Virus record (IMG/VR): IMGVR_UViG_3300044682_000046
Span: 1 to 55,730 of that record
DNA: 55,730 bases
From: a virus
Strand: one strand, 5' to 3'
Shown here: piece by piece, positions 7,618-15,467 of the stretch
How the letters are laid out: the number at the start of each line of letters is the position of its first letter
How positions within the stretch are numbered: the first letter of the stretch is position 1
The notes under the pieces: generated by a model
Database searches by the model: none
The model's input: the letters and a program-made list of their open reading frames with translations, nothing else
Told to the model about the DNA's origin: nothing
Position numbers and translations under genes: made by a program

Positions 7618-8631
7618 ATGGGGAAGACAAAGATAGAATGGGCCACAGACAGTTGGAATCCCATCCGCGCGCGTAACAAGGCAACCGGGAAAATCGGCTG
7701 GCATTGCCAACACGTCACTACGGGATGCGAGTTCTGTTACGCCGAGGGTATCAACAAGCGCCTCGGGACCGGCCTTCCGTTCAAGCCCGGACACAGCAAG
7801 GATATCGAGCTTTTTCTCGACGAGAAGATGCTGCTCGCACCGCTGCGCTGGAGGAAGCCGCGCATGGTCTTTGTTTGCAGCATGACCGATCTCTTCGCCG
7901 ATTTTATCCCCGACAGATGGATCGACCGCGTCTTCGCCGTCATGGCGCTTTGCCCGCAGCACATTTTCCAGGTGCTGACCAAGCGCGCGACGCGGATGCG
8001 GGGGTATTTCGAGACGCGCCGCGATGGCGACCCGTGGGCAGAAGCTGCGGATGCGGTCGCCGACATGGTCGGGATGAAGGAGCATCCGGTCGTTTTGGAG
8101 CCGCGCGATTTGCCCCTGCCGAACGTCTGGCTCGGCATCTCGGCCGAGCGCCAGCAGGAGGCCGACGAGCGCATCCCCGACCTGCTCGCGGCACCGGCGG
8201 CGGTGCGCTTCGTCAGCGCCGAGCCGCTGCTCGGCCCGATCGACTTTCTCAAGACGCACGATCGCGGCGGACATTGGGATTGGCTGACGGGGTCGTTCGA
8301 GGACTGTCGCGAGAAAAGCGCTAGGGCCAAGCTCGACTGGGTGATTTGCGGCGGCGAGAGCGGTCCTGGCGCGCGGCCGATGAACATGGCGTGGGCGTCA
8401 TCGATTGTCGCGCAGTGCAAGGCCGCAGACGTGGCTTGTTTCGTGAAGCAGATGGGACCCCAGGCAACGGGACCGCACAGCAACGGCGTCAACGAAACGA
8501 CATGGCAGTTCAAAGACCGCAAGGGCGGAGACATGGCCGAATGGCCCGAGGACCTGCGCGTGCGGGAGTTCCCACGCGCCTACCCCGCCAGCCAACGGTT
8601 CGCGAGGGCGAATAGGAGAATACGAGGATGA
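7618..8631 (+). CDS. DUF5131 (phage Gp37/Gp68) family protein
   Basis: 337 aa from the ATG at 7618; the ATG at 7615 is also possible, but GGAG at 7607-7610 is better spaced for 7618. Family features: IEWATDSWNP at the start, the three-cysteine cluster CQHVTTGCEFCYAE near residue 30, MVFVCSMTDLFADFIPD, LTKRATRM, NVWLGISAERQQEAD, RFVSAEPLLGPID and DWVICGGESGPGARP, ending FVKQMGP. The cysteine cluster and barrel-like order are reminiscent of radical-SAM enzymes. The activity is unknown to me. The gene sits just downstream of the ASCH gene. Confidence 0.85.
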   Translation: MGKTKIEWATDSWNPIRARNKATGKIGWHCQHVTTGCEFCYAEGINKRLGTGLPFKPGHSKDIELFLDEKMLLAPLRWRKPRMVFVCSMTDLFADFIPDRWIDRVFAVMALCPQHIFQVLTKRATRMRGYFETRRDGDPWAEAADAVADMVGMKEHPVVLEPRDLPLPNVWLGISAERQQEADERIPDLLAAPAAVRFVSAEPLLGPIDFLKTHDRGGHWDWLTGSFEDCREKSARAKLDWVICGGESGPGARPMNMAWASSIVAQCKAADVACFVKQMGPQATGPHSNGVNETTWQFKDRKGGDMAEWPEDLRVREFPRAYPASQRFARANRRIRG

Positions 8632-8699
8632 GACTTACGGGCCAGGTCATCAAGGATATGGGCTATAAGCCCGCTCGGCGGAAGACGGGAGAGGGATGA
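8628..8699 (+). CDS. 23-aa basic peptide
   Basis: MRLTGQVIKDMGYKPARRKT... then stop. It fills exactly the space between two ATGA overlaps (8628-8631 and 8696-8699), so it looks like a real small gene of the operon. Too short to assign. Confidence 0.35.
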   Translation: MRLTGQVIKDMGYKPARRKTGEG

Positions 8700-8833
8700 T
8701 GAGCGAGATGCACAATTGGTTCGGCACTGGCCTGATGATGTCGACGCAGATGGCGGCCATCCTCGACGGTGCGATTATCGTAATAATTCTCGGGCTTGTG
8801 GTTTGGTTCGCGCGTCACAGCCCGAGCTGCTGA
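8696..8833 (+). CDS. small single-pass membrane protein
   Basis: 45 aa (or 44 from the second ATG at 8699). Residues about 23-38 (ILDGAIIVIILGLVVWF) form one transmembrane helix; the C-terminus is short and basic. Preceded by GGGAGAGGG. Last gene of the plus-strand early operon. Size and topology would suit a holin or an envelope-acting peptide, but nothing in the sequence proves either. Confidence 0.5.
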   Translation: MMSEMHNWFGTGLMMSTQMAAILDGAIIVIILGLVVWFARHSPSC

Positions 8834-8882
8834 TAAGTGCTATAGGGGGGCGTTGCAACCGCATTAATGTGGCTAGAACGCG

Positions 8883-9578
8883 TCAGTGCGCAAAACGCAT
8901 GAGGGAAATCACCACGGTCACCACGGCGACTAGGACGCCGGATGCGCCGATAACGAAACCGACTGTTTGAGAGGCGCCCTGGGACGCGCCAGACCCTTGC
9001 CGGATCGCCCCCTTTAACTCATCAACCGTACCTTGCAAGGCCTCTATTTGCTTGCCAAACAATTCCTCGGTTTTCTTGATGCTCTCTTTGTTATTCTCTT
9101 GCTGCTTGTCGACGAGGGTCTGAGCTGCTTTGAGCGCCGCGTCAAGCGCGGTTTGCTTGTACCTGTCGCCTTCTGTGAGCCGCGTATTTAGCTCATTAAA
9201 CCGAGTGCCAACTCCAGTGAATTTTTCCTCGTAGACGGCCGAGTTTTCGCTGATTTTACCGGCAAGGATATTGACATCCGCTTGCAAGTCGGAGTGCATC
9301 AACTCCCGCAACGATTGAACGGACTTTTGAACTTCGGTGGGAACGCGAACGAGGTCTTCGTGCCAAAGCGTAGCCGCCTTATCCATCGCCACGATGCGCA
9401 CATCAATGCCGTCTATTTTGGCGGAAAACTCACCGCGCAGCGTGGCGGCCGTGCGGTCAGCAATCGATTGCATAATGGCTTGGGGGTCAGTGACCGAGCG
9501 AAGAGCGATAACCAGCTTGCGGCCTATATCGATCGGCGCCAAAAGGTCGTCGTTGTTTTCTTCAGGCGTCGTCGCCAT
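8883..9578 (-). CDS. coiled-coil protein with C-terminal membrane anchor
   Basis: 231 aa. A long heptad-rich helical body (KKAAQ..., NNKESIKKTEELFGKQIEALQG) ends in a single hydrophobic segment (VGFVIGASGVLVAVVTVVIS) near residues 205-227. This tail-anchored arrangement is seen in phage lysis-cassette and membrane proteins. Specific function unknown. Last gene of the minus-strand operon, convergent with the early operon. Confidence 0.65.
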   Translation of the reverse strand: MATTPEENNDDLLAPIDIGRKLVIALRSVTDPQAIMQSIADRTAATLRGEFSAKIDGIDVRIVAMDKAATLWHEDLVRVPTEVQKSVQSLRELMHSDLQADVNILAGKISENSAVYEEKFTGVGTRFNELNTRLTEGDRYKQTALDAALKAAQTLVDKQQENNKESIKKTEELFGKQIEALQGTVDELKGAIRQGSGASQGASQTVGFVIGASGVLVAVVTVVISLMRFAH

Positions 9579-9756
9579 CGCCTTCCTCTCCTGTATGATG
9601 ATCGCTCGGATCGTTTCGCCGCCACTCCGCGCGCGGGAACTGCCTGAAAAAAGCCGCGCGCCTCTTCGGCCGTTGCCGACGCTCGCGCATGCGGTGGCCG
9701 GCGACGAGCACAGCGCAGATAGCGACGATGACCAGGCAGAGGAGGCCGAGCGACAT
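9562..9756 (-). CDS. small membrane protein
   Basis: 64 aa from the ATG at 9756. An N-terminal hydrophobic segment (LLCLVIVAICAVLVAGH) is followed by an arginine-rich cytoplasmic tail. The ATG shares one base with the stop of the preceding gene, and the end overlaps the next start by 17 bases. Confidence 0.5.
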   Translation of the reverse strand: MSLGLLCLVIVAICAVLVAGHRMRERRQRPKRRAAFFRQFPRAEWRRNDPSDHHTGEEGDGDDA

Positions 9757-9857
9757 CAATGGCCGGCGAGGTACCCGACCGCGCCCGCTAGCAGCGTGAC
9801 GCCCGCCAGGACCGCGATGATGAACCAGATGTTCCAGGGATAGTTTGGCGCGACCAT
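9756..9857 (-). CDS. 33-aa membrane peptide
   Basis: MVAPNYPWNIWFIIAVLAGV... is one hydrophobic helix ending in GYLAGH. It fits exactly between neighbours (one-base overlap at 9756, three-base gap at the start). Function unknown. Confidence 0.45.
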   Translation of the reverse strand: MVAPNYPWNIWFIIAVLAGVTLLAGAVGYLAGH

Positions 9858-9859
9858 TC

Positions 9860-10255
9860 TTATGCTCCCAGCTTGGCCTTGATCGCCGCGACGGTCGCAA
9901 CGTCCGGGCATCGTGTGCGGTCCAGGCCCTGCTTGACCTGGAACGCCAGGACAGCCGCAACAGTGTCCGTCCCGATGCTCCCGTCCACATTGAGCACAGG
10001 CGACGCCCCGAGGGTGTTGAGCGCGGTCTGGATGCCTTTGATCGTCGTCAGGTCGGGAACGCCGTTAGACGCCGCTCCTGTGGCGCTCGCGACCAGGCTC
10101 GCGACATTGATCCCATTCGCAAGCAGGACCGCATTGACCTTGTCGAACAGGCCGCCGCCGTCGATGGCGTCGATTTGCTCAAAGAGCGAAAACGCCTTTT
10201 CCGCCTCGGGCAGCAAAGCCCAAGCCGCTTTCAGGGTGCTGAGAAAGTTGGACAT
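9860..10255 (-). CDS. peptidoglycan-binding-domain protein
   Basis: 131 aa. The C-terminal half (IKGIQTALNTLGASPVLNVDG then GTDTVAAVLAFQVKQGL) matches the PG_binding_1 repeat, which attaches phage lysis enzymes to the cell wall. No catalytic domain is present, so it may work as a separate wall-binding protein beside the lysozyme at 19341 or as a virion protein. No signal peptide. Confidence 0.7.
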   Translation of the reverse strand: MSNFLSTLKAAWALLPEAEKAFSLFEQIDAIDGGGLFDKVNAVLLANGINVASLVASATGAASNGVPDLTTIKGIQTALNTLGASPVLNVDGSIGTDTVAAVLAFQVKQGLDRTRCPDVATVAAIKAKLGA

Positions 10256-10271
10256 CAGAGAAGCCCTCTTC

Positions 10272-10529
10272 CTATGTCAACGGCAACATATAATTGACGC
10301 CGAGCCGACCGCCAACAACGCCAGCGCATTCCGCCAGTCTCCACAGGAGGATCAGGATGAAGATGGCGACAACGCCGCCGATGACGATCTGGATTATATT
10401 CCAGTAGGGGGCTCCAGTGATCCCGGTGAACACGCCGGGGAGCGCGGCCCTGATAAGGGCAAAGATGACCAGGATCACGATAATGAATATCGCGACCTGG
10501 AAGATTGTACCGATTCCGAATCCGCACAT
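10272..10529 (-). CDS. small membrane protein with two hydrophobic segments
   Basis: 85 aa from the ATG at 10529, chosen because GGAGAAGCAAC precedes it. Hydrophobic segments at about residues 11-30 (FQVAIFIIVILVIFALI) and 44-64 (WNIIQIVIGGVVAIFILILL). Could be a second holin-like protein; not assigned to a family. Confidence 0.55.
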   Translation of the reverse strand: MCGFGIGTIFQVAIFIIVILVIFALIRAALPGVFTGITGAPYWNIIQIVIGGVVAIFILILLWRLAECAGVVGGRLGVNYMLPLT

Positions 10530-10542
10530 GTTGCTTCTCCTT

Positions 10543-10680
10543 CTATTTTGGCTTTCCCTTTGATTTGTCCTCAAAGAGATCGCCCACCGCACCGATGAAA
10601 GCGACACAAATCGCGAGGAAGACAAGCCATCCCGCCGCGACGACGTTCTCTACTGGCACGCCAGGATCAGTCGGAATCAT
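10543..10680 (-). CDS. 45-aa membrane peptide
   Basis: MIPTDPGVPVENVVAAGWLV... has one transmembrane helix (AAGWLVFLAICVAFIGAV) and a lysine-rich tail (DKSKGKPK). ATG overlaps the stop of the upstream lipoprotein gene by one base. Confidence 0.5.
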   Translation of the reverse strand: MIPTDPGVPVENVVAAGWLVFLAICVAFIGAVGDLFEDKSKGKPK

Positions 10681-10802
10681 TACGGGAGAGCCGGTATCGA
10701 GATCGTCGGGGAAAAGTCGAATACGACCGTGCTCCCTGTGATCGTCATACAGCCGCTAAGCAGGATCGCCGCGAGAGCGAGCAGCACGGCGCGGAGCTTC
10801 AC
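10680..10802 (-). CDS. 40-aa lipoprotein
   Basis: GTG start in a GTGA overlap. VKLRAVLLALAAILLSGC is a lipoprotein signal with lipobox LSGC; the mature part is about 23 residues (MTITGSTVVFDFSPTISIP). It could be an outer-membrane spanin-like component, but it lacks the proline-rich character of Rz1 and no inner-membrane partner is obvious. Confidence 0.55.
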   Translation of the reverse strand: MKLRAVLLALAAILLSGCMTITGSTVVFDFSPTISIPALP

Positions 10803-10969
10803 AGCCGCCCCACCAGCATCAATATGACGACCACGATCAGGACGGCGCCAAGGATGCCGATCGCGCCGTTGCCGAAGCCGTAGCCGTGACCCCAATAGGG
10901 AATCACGCTGCCGCCGCCTAACCCTCCGCAGAGGAGCAAAACGACGATGATAAGCAGGATCAGGCCCAT
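10799..10969 (-). CDS. DUF3309-like small membrane protein
   Basis: 56 aa. MGLILLIIVVLLLCGGLGGG, a central tryptophan/glycine stretch (PYWGHGYGFGN) and a second hydrophobic helix (ILGAVLIVVVILMLVGRL) match the DUF3309 pattern of two short helices separated by a W/G-rich loop. This family is abundant in alphaproteobacterial chromosomes and phages and has no known function. Confidence 0.65.
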   Translation of the reverse strand: MGLILLIIVVLLLCGGLGGGSVIPYWGHGYGFGNGAIGILGAVLIVVVILMLVGRL

Positions 10970-11066
10970 GGGTTTTTCCTTGCGTTCTTTGCGGTGAGGG
11001 TGTAGAAGACAACGATCCTGGGCAGCCTAGAGTGACATTGCGCGGGGTTGGGAAGCTGGCCCAATG

Positions 11067-11098
11067 AAAAACCCGGAGGGAAATGGCACATCCTCCGG
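11067..11098 (-). terminator. rho-independent terminator (minus strand)
   Basis: On the minus strand a 7-bp stem CCGGAGG/CCTCCGG with a 12-nt loop is followed directly by GTTTTT. It lies between the gene block 18085-11671 and the small membrane-protein block 10969-8883, so the two blocks may be separate transcription units or joined by antitermination. Confidence 0.65.
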
Positions 11099-11122
11099 CA
11101 ACTGTGCACTTGAGTTAGCCCA

Positions 11123-11350
11123 ATGGTTTATGATAATGATTCTGCCGTCGTCTCCAACGAGGCGGCTGGCGTGCCCGAGACAGAGATTGAAATCACGCCC
11201 GAGATGATCGAGGCGGGGGTTGAGGCTTTGGCAATTTTTGGGGACAATCTGACATTTCGTGACCTTGGGCGCGGGGACTCTGAATGGCTTGTCATGAGGG
11301 TGGCGAGAGCTGTTCTTTCTGCAAAGAAAGTTTGTATTCCTGCATCCTAG
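11123..11350 (+). CDS. hypothetical phage protein on the opposite strand
   Basis: 75 aa, with EIEITPEMIEAGVEALAIF in the middle, a segment found in many small alphaproteobacterial phage proteins ('ITPEMIEAG'). The only plus-strand gene inside this otherwise minus-strand region, 25 bases beyond a minus-strand terminator and followed by a plus-strand terminator at 11484. It therefore looks like a self-contained insertion. Confidence 0.55.
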   Translation: MVYDNDSAVVSNEAAGVPETEIEITPEMIEAGVEALAIFGDNLTFRDLGRGDSEWLVMRVARAVLSAKKVCIPAS

Positions 11351-11392
11351 CATGGAGATTCCTTTTTAGGGGAGCAGCCTATTGCATTGGTT

Positions 11393-11438
11393 GGCAGGAA
11401 CGCCTATGATCCCCTAGGGAATTTGAGGCGTTCCTGCC
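11393..11438. repeat. 13-bp inverted repeat
   Basis: Arms at 11393-11405 (GGCAGGAACGCCT) and 11426-11438 are perfectly complementary, with a 20-nt loop that itself contains CCCCTAGGG. There is no U-tract on either side, so this is more like an operator or structured RNA than a terminator. It lies in the 320-base stretch 11351-11670, which holds no gene I can support. Confidence 0.7.
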
Positions 11439-11483
11439 TCCTCGGCCAGACATGCTTGCAACGGCCGGCCGAACCCCAAACTG

Positions 11484-11525
11484 CCCGTCCGGAGAGTTCG
11501 CAGCTCTCCGGCGGGTATTTTGTTT
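11484..11525 (+). terminator. rho-independent terminator (plus strand)
   Basis: The stem CCCG(T)CCGGAGAG/CTCTCCGGCGGG has a 6-nt loop and one bulged base and is followed by TATTTTGTTT. It would end transcription from the plus-strand gene at 11123. The remainder of 11526-11670 shows nothing recognisable. Confidence 0.7.
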
Positions 11526-11670
11526 GAGGCCTCCGCGCTTCGCAAAACATCGAGGTTGTCGCCGAAATAGAGCTTGTTCACAACGCAACCGGCAGCGCGC
11601 CACCGGCCTCCCCACGCACGCGAAGGAGCGACGATAACATTATGTTAACTCCTCTAGGAAGGTCAGCCAT

Positions 11671-11934
11671 TTAAGCGCTTTCCTTCACTCCAAGCCACTC
11701 CCATATGCTCTTTGAGGCATAACCGTTATAATCCGCAATCCTCACGATTATAGTGCCCGCAATTTTCTTTTCGGCCAACTCCAGCTTATTGGCCACCTCC
11801 TCTGCTGTAACTCCGGAATCTGCCACCAAATATACATTTGGCGCGATCTTAAACTTGTTTGCACTGTAAACGCTATCTATTTTGGCCACCAGATCGGCAT
11901 TCTCGGAATTGCTAATGACTGAGAAAATAACCAT
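11671..11934 (-). CDS. small alpha/beta hypothetical protein
   Basis: 87 aa from the ATG at 11934. The order beta (MVIFSVISNSENADL), helix, beta (NVYLVADSG), helix (TAEEVANKLEL), beta (GTIIVRIADYNGYASKSIWE) is ferredoxin-like. It is similar in plan to short ORFs annotated as SinR- or Cas2-like, but I cannot confirm that. Codon use is more AT-rich than its neighbours, which points to a separate origin. Confidence 0.5.
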   Translation of the reverse strand: MVIFSVISNSENADLVAKIDSVYSANKFKIAPNVYLVADSGVTAEEVANKLELAEKKIAGTIIVRIADYNGYASKSIWEWLGVKESA

Positions 11935-12016
11935 AGGGCACTCTGGGAGCAAAACGGGCAGGCGACCAAATAGCCGAAATTCGTTGGTAAATCCGGCCCG
12001 CGCAATGTCCTTACGG

Positions 12017-12397
12017 TTAGTGCCAGCCTTCGCCAAGCCGCTCCCAGTGCAGCTTGATCCGCTCGAGCACGCGCTGCTCGGCCGGGGCCTCCGCGGTAAT
12101 ATGCACGTTGGAGAGCAATCCGGAGCCTTGAAGCTGGATTGCGAGTTGGATGATCGCCAGCGCGACGGTCGCGTTGTTGAAGACCGTTCCGCCGGCGGTC
12201 GAGGCGCACGCGGACATGATCCCGTTGAGCGCGAGCGTCTGATTGGCGTTGAGCTTGACGTTCGAGGTTTGGAGCGTGGCGGCGTCGGAGCATATTGACG
12301 CCGTAACCGCAGTTGAGGACGTGTTGCAGCCGTCGAGCGCAAGCGCGCCGAGACCGAGAGCGCTGGCGAGCGCGACTTTAAGAGTAAGTTTTTTCAT
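12017..12397 (-). CDS. lipoprotein
   Basis: 126 aa. MKKLTLKVALASALGLGALA then LDGC is a lipoprotein signal with lipobox LDGC near residue 24. The mature part is Ala/Thr/Asn-rich (SSTAVTASICSDAATLQ) and ends in a charged helix. The plan is shared with phage-encoded lipoproteins of Hyphomicrobiales; role unknown. Confidence 0.65.
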   Translation of the reverse strand: MKKLTLKVALASALGLGALALDGCNTSSTAVTASICSDAATLQTSNVKLNANQTLALNGIMSACASTAGGTVFNNATVALAIIQLAIQLQGSGLLSNVHITAEAPAEQRVLERIKLHWERLGEGWH

Positions 12398-12414
12398 CGG
12401 GGTTTTGTGCCCTA

Positions 12415-12828
12415 TTAAGCGCCGAGGGCATGGCGGCCGCCTTCGATGACAGACAAAGGCTTGACGGGTTCTCGGAGAGAAAACGGCGTCATCGCGCCGG
12501 CTTTCACAAGGGCGTTGGAGGCGTTCATCTTTGCAACGCGCCCGTTGATCCAGGCGCGGAACTCATCGTCCGATCCGCGGCGCTTGAGCACGTTGACCTG
12601 ATAGTCAATCCAGGGCTGATAGGGGTTAGGCCCCCCAACGCTTCTTTTGACTATTGGCCGGGCGGCGACATCCGGGTCCACGCCCGTCACGTCATACAGA
12701 GTGGCCCAAGTACCAGCCTTGGGCCGACTTCTGGCCCGGTTATATTCGACGCGCGCGTGAACGCCATAACGAAGTTCAAAGAACAGACGAATTGGCATTT
12801 GCGCTTCGGCGTATGTCGGCAGGCTCAT
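12415..12828 (-). CDS. hypothetical protein
   Basis: 137 aa, basic, no signal peptide. The segment RSRPKAGTWATLYDVTGVDPD suggests a compact soluble domain. No family recognised. Lies between two lipoprotein genes. Confidence 0.5.
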   Translation of the reverse strand: MSLPTYAEAQMPIRLFFELRYGVHARVEYNRARSRPKAGTWATLYDVTGVDPDVAARPIVKRSVGGPNPYQPWIDYQVNVLKRRGSDDEFRAWINGRVAKMNASNALVKAGAMTPFSLREPVKPLSVIEGGRHALGA

Positions 12829-12840
12829 TTCAAATCTCCA

Positions 12841-12951
12841 TCAGTTGCAGTTCTGCGGATAGAAGCTCAACGGGCACACCTGGACCCCTCCAGCGCATCC
12901 GCCAAGGGCAACCAAGAGACCGACAATGACGAGAAGCCTGAGAGTGCTCAT
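12841..12951 (-). CDS. 36-aa lipoprotein
   Basis: MSTLRLLVIVGLLVALGGCA: lipoprotein signal with lipobox LGGC; the mature peptide is about 18 residues with two cysteines (CPLSFYPQNCN). The ATG overlaps the TAA of the upstream PEP-CTERM gene by one base. Confidence 0.55.
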   Translation of the reverse strand: MSTLRLLVIVGLLVALGGCAGGVQVCPLSFYPQNCN

Positions 12952-13784
12952 TACGTCAATCCACGTCGAAAGCGCCAGAGGCCGACGAAGCCGAGAGCCA
13001 TCATGGCATATGTAGATACTTCAGGGACCGCCGCCGTCGAATCGGCCGTTTCGAGATCGGCCATCCCGCTCGTAGTCAACTCGAACGAATAGCTGATCGC
13101 GCTGTCATCGTAGTACGTCAGCGTATGGCCGGTTTGGTTGACCAAGACCGGGAACGCGAGGGCGTTGAATACAACAGTTGTTCCCGGTGCCTGCCATACG
13201 CCTTGCGGCCCATCGAGGAAAGGATCATTCCCGCACGGCAAGGCCCCGCAGGTATTTGTGGCCATGGTCGAGCCGTACTGGAACGGATACTGCGGCCCGA
13301 ACTGTGCCTCGCTGCCAACCGTCCATACGCTATCCTGGTTATAGGAGGCGTCTGCGTAGGTGGGAAAACCCGCATTATCGCCGTTGGGGTCCTGAGAGAA
13401 AGCCTCCGTGTCCAGCGTAGTGATCGGATATTTTTTGTAGGGGTAATTGATCGACCCCAGGGGTTCATAGGTGATCGCCACCAAGGCCTGTACCCAGAGG
13501 ATTCCCTCATTGACATAACCCGATGAGGGCGGCGATGCGCCGTTCAGCGTCCCGTAGACGATTGCGCCCCCCGCACTTGAGCTAGCCGACAGTTCAACTT
13601 GGAGCGACCCGAAACTCGCTCCCTCTGGAAGCGTGGAGCCTCCGTCCGTGAAGGTCCAGGTCGTCTTGGATTCCACCGCCTCCCAGTTCTGCATGGCATT
13701 GAGGCCCGTTGCCGTACCTCCATTGATCGTCGTCCCGACGGGACTTTCGGTCGAAAGATCATACCAGACCGTATCCTTGCACGA
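12951..13784 (-). pseudogene. PEP-CTERM protein, C-terminal part (interrupted by transposon)
   Basis: 277 codons continuing in frame from the N-terminal part at 17951-18085 if the transposon and one target copy are removed. The body is rich in Tyr/Trp/Gly. The last about 25 residues read VPEVSTYAMMALGFVGLW followed by RFRRGLT: a PEP-CTERM-type sorting tail (here PEV instead of PEP), with hydrophobic helix and arginine cluster. Such tails are processed by exosortase in the inner membrane. The fragment as it stands has no start or signal peptide. Confidence 0.8.
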
Positions 13785-13792
13785 CGTATAAG
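13785..13792 (+). repeat. left target-site duplication (CGTATAAG)
   Basis: CGTATAAG directly abuts the left terminal repeat and is identical to 17951-17958. Eight bases is the duplication length expected of IS1595-family transposition. Confidence 0.9.
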
Positions 13793-13818
13793 CGGTATTA
13801 TGGCGCAGACGCCACAAG
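13793..13818 (+). repeat. left terminal inverted repeat (26 bp)
   Basis: Starts CGGTATTATGGCGCAGACGC and ends CACAAG. It is the perfect reverse complement of 17925-17950. Confidence 0.95.
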
Positions 13819-13958
13819 CGGGCGAGTGCCGGCAAACCCACATTTCCGGCCGGGGTCAATAAGTGACTGGGGCCGCGCGGCGCGCGCTTCCTTCGGCTTT
13901 GCCATTTCGAAGATTGCGGCATAAGCTATCTGCGACGCCAGAGAAGCGCGCCCTTGCA

Positions 13959-15466
13959 ATGAAACGACTCGACCTCCTTCGTCAGATTACGTTCGGCGCG
14001 CAAGTGGCCGAGGAGGAGGCGACCTCCTTAGCTAGCTATTTCGTCGAAACGAATGACTGGGCTAGAGTCAATCGCGGCGAAATAGACATTGTTCGCGGTG
14101 ACAAAGGTTCTGGCAAGAGCGCGATTTATTCCCTGTTGCTGGAGAAGGCGGGCGATTTCTTTGACAACCGGGTTATATTAATTCCCGCAGAGAATCCGCG
14201 CGGTGCTACTGTTTTCAAAGACCTATCGGCAGACCCTCCGACAACGGAAACAGAATTCATTACTCTATGGAAATTGTACATACTCGCGCTGGTCGCACGT
14301 GAATTGAGGGAATACGCCGTGGTTAGTCCTGAGCTAGCGGCAGTGTTTCGAGCGCTAGAGGAAGCACGACTTTTAGAGAGAGAATTTAGTCCCGCTGGAC
14401 TACTTCGGCGCGTCCACGATTATGCTCGGCGCATTGTGCATGCGGAAGCGGTGGAGTGGAGGGCGGGTTAGAGTTAGATCCAATAACAGGAATGCCCTCG
14501 GGGATCATTGGACGAATAGTACTGAAAGAACCAACTATTGCACTACGCGACGCAGGTTTAGTTACGATAGACAGGCTACTGTCGCTGTTAGACAGCGGCG
14601 TGAAACATAATGGCTGGACTGTTTGGATTCTATTTGACCGTCTTGATATTGCCTTTGCCGATAACCATTCGCTTGAGGCCAACGCCCTTCGGGCATTAAT
14701 ACGGACATATTTGGATTTTAAGGCATACGATAATATTGCGCTGAAAATATTTCTCAGAGAGGATATATGGACTCGCATAGTGGAGGGTGGATTCAGAGAG
14801 TATAGCCACATTGTTAGATACATAGTCTTATCATGGAATGAGGACTCACTACTCAATCTGTTAATGCGGCGCTTACTGAGCAATGACGCTTTGGTCAACG
14901 AATTTAATATCAGTGCCCCTGAGGTACTAGCAGACTATAAGCGGCAGGAAAGATTGTTTTATCAATTTTTCCCTGAGCAAGTTGAGCAGGGGCCACAAAA
15001 GGCGAAAACATTCAAATGGCTTATTACCCGGTGCGCCGATGGTACGCAAAAGACGGCGCCAAGAGAGCTAATTCACCTTGCCAACTCAATCCGAGATTGC
15101 GAAATAAAGCGACTAGAAGTCGGAGGTACCGCCGCCGACGCGCTTCAGTTATTTGATAGATCGGTATTTAAACTAGCCCTTCCAATTGTCTCACAAACAA
15201 GACTAACATCATACTTATACGCCGAATACCCGAATGCGAGACAATTTATAGCAAGCTTGGAAGGGCAAAAAACGGAGCAGACGCCAGAGAGCTTGAGTGC
15301 TCTTTGGACTCTATCACGACCAGACGCTCTGGTCAAAGCGAGGGAACTAACTGCGCTAGGGCTATTTGAAGAACACGGGCCACGGGATCAGCCGACATTT
15401 TGGGTTCCATTTCTTTATCGCGAGGCGCTAAGCTTAGTCCAAGGGCGCGCTGAGCCTGACGGGTAG
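13959..15466 (+). pseudogene. Sll1717-family P-loop ATPase, frameshifted
   Basis: The first frame runs 13959-14471, the second continues from about 14456 to 15466; together about 500 aa would be made. Walker A is VRGDKGSGKS (about residues 45-54); the Walker-B-like strand is WTVWILFDRLDIAFADN in the second frame. Other family blocks: LVPAENPRGATVFKDL-like IPAENPRGATVFKDL, ALRALIRTYLDFK, KIFLREDIWTRI, RCADGTQKTAPRELIHL and QPTFWVPFLYREAL. The break is at 14452-14461, where TGGAG occurs twice in tandem; removal of one copy restores the frame through EAVEGGLELDP. The gene is more AT-rich than the phage DNA around the transposon. Confidence 0.85.
14452..14461 (+). repeat. tandem TGGAG duplication causing the frameshift
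   Basis: TGGAGTGGAG: two 5-bp units. With one unit the ATPase reading frame is continuous. A 5-bp insertion by slippage is the simplest explanation. Reversible slippage (phase variation) is possible but two units are too few to be a typical contingency locus. Confidence 0.85.
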
Positions 15467-15467
15467 A

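Noticed and set aside
6856-8274. A 472-codon open frame on the minus strand opposite the ASCH and DUF5131 genes
   Set aside because: It is a GC-rich antisense frame; its translation has no domain-like composition while the plus strand has clear family motifs.
10680-10802. Rz1-type outer spanin
   Set aside because: It has a lipobox but no proline-rich mature part and no partner with inner-membrane anchor and periplasmic coiled coil directly overlapping it.
11452-11637. A 61-codon plus-strand frame in the gap 11351-11670
   Set aside because: It runs through the hairpin of a clear terminator and has no ribosome site.
11671-11934. Cas2 homologue
   Set aside because: A ferredoxin-like order is possible, but no Cas2 catalytic pattern and no CRISPR context exist.
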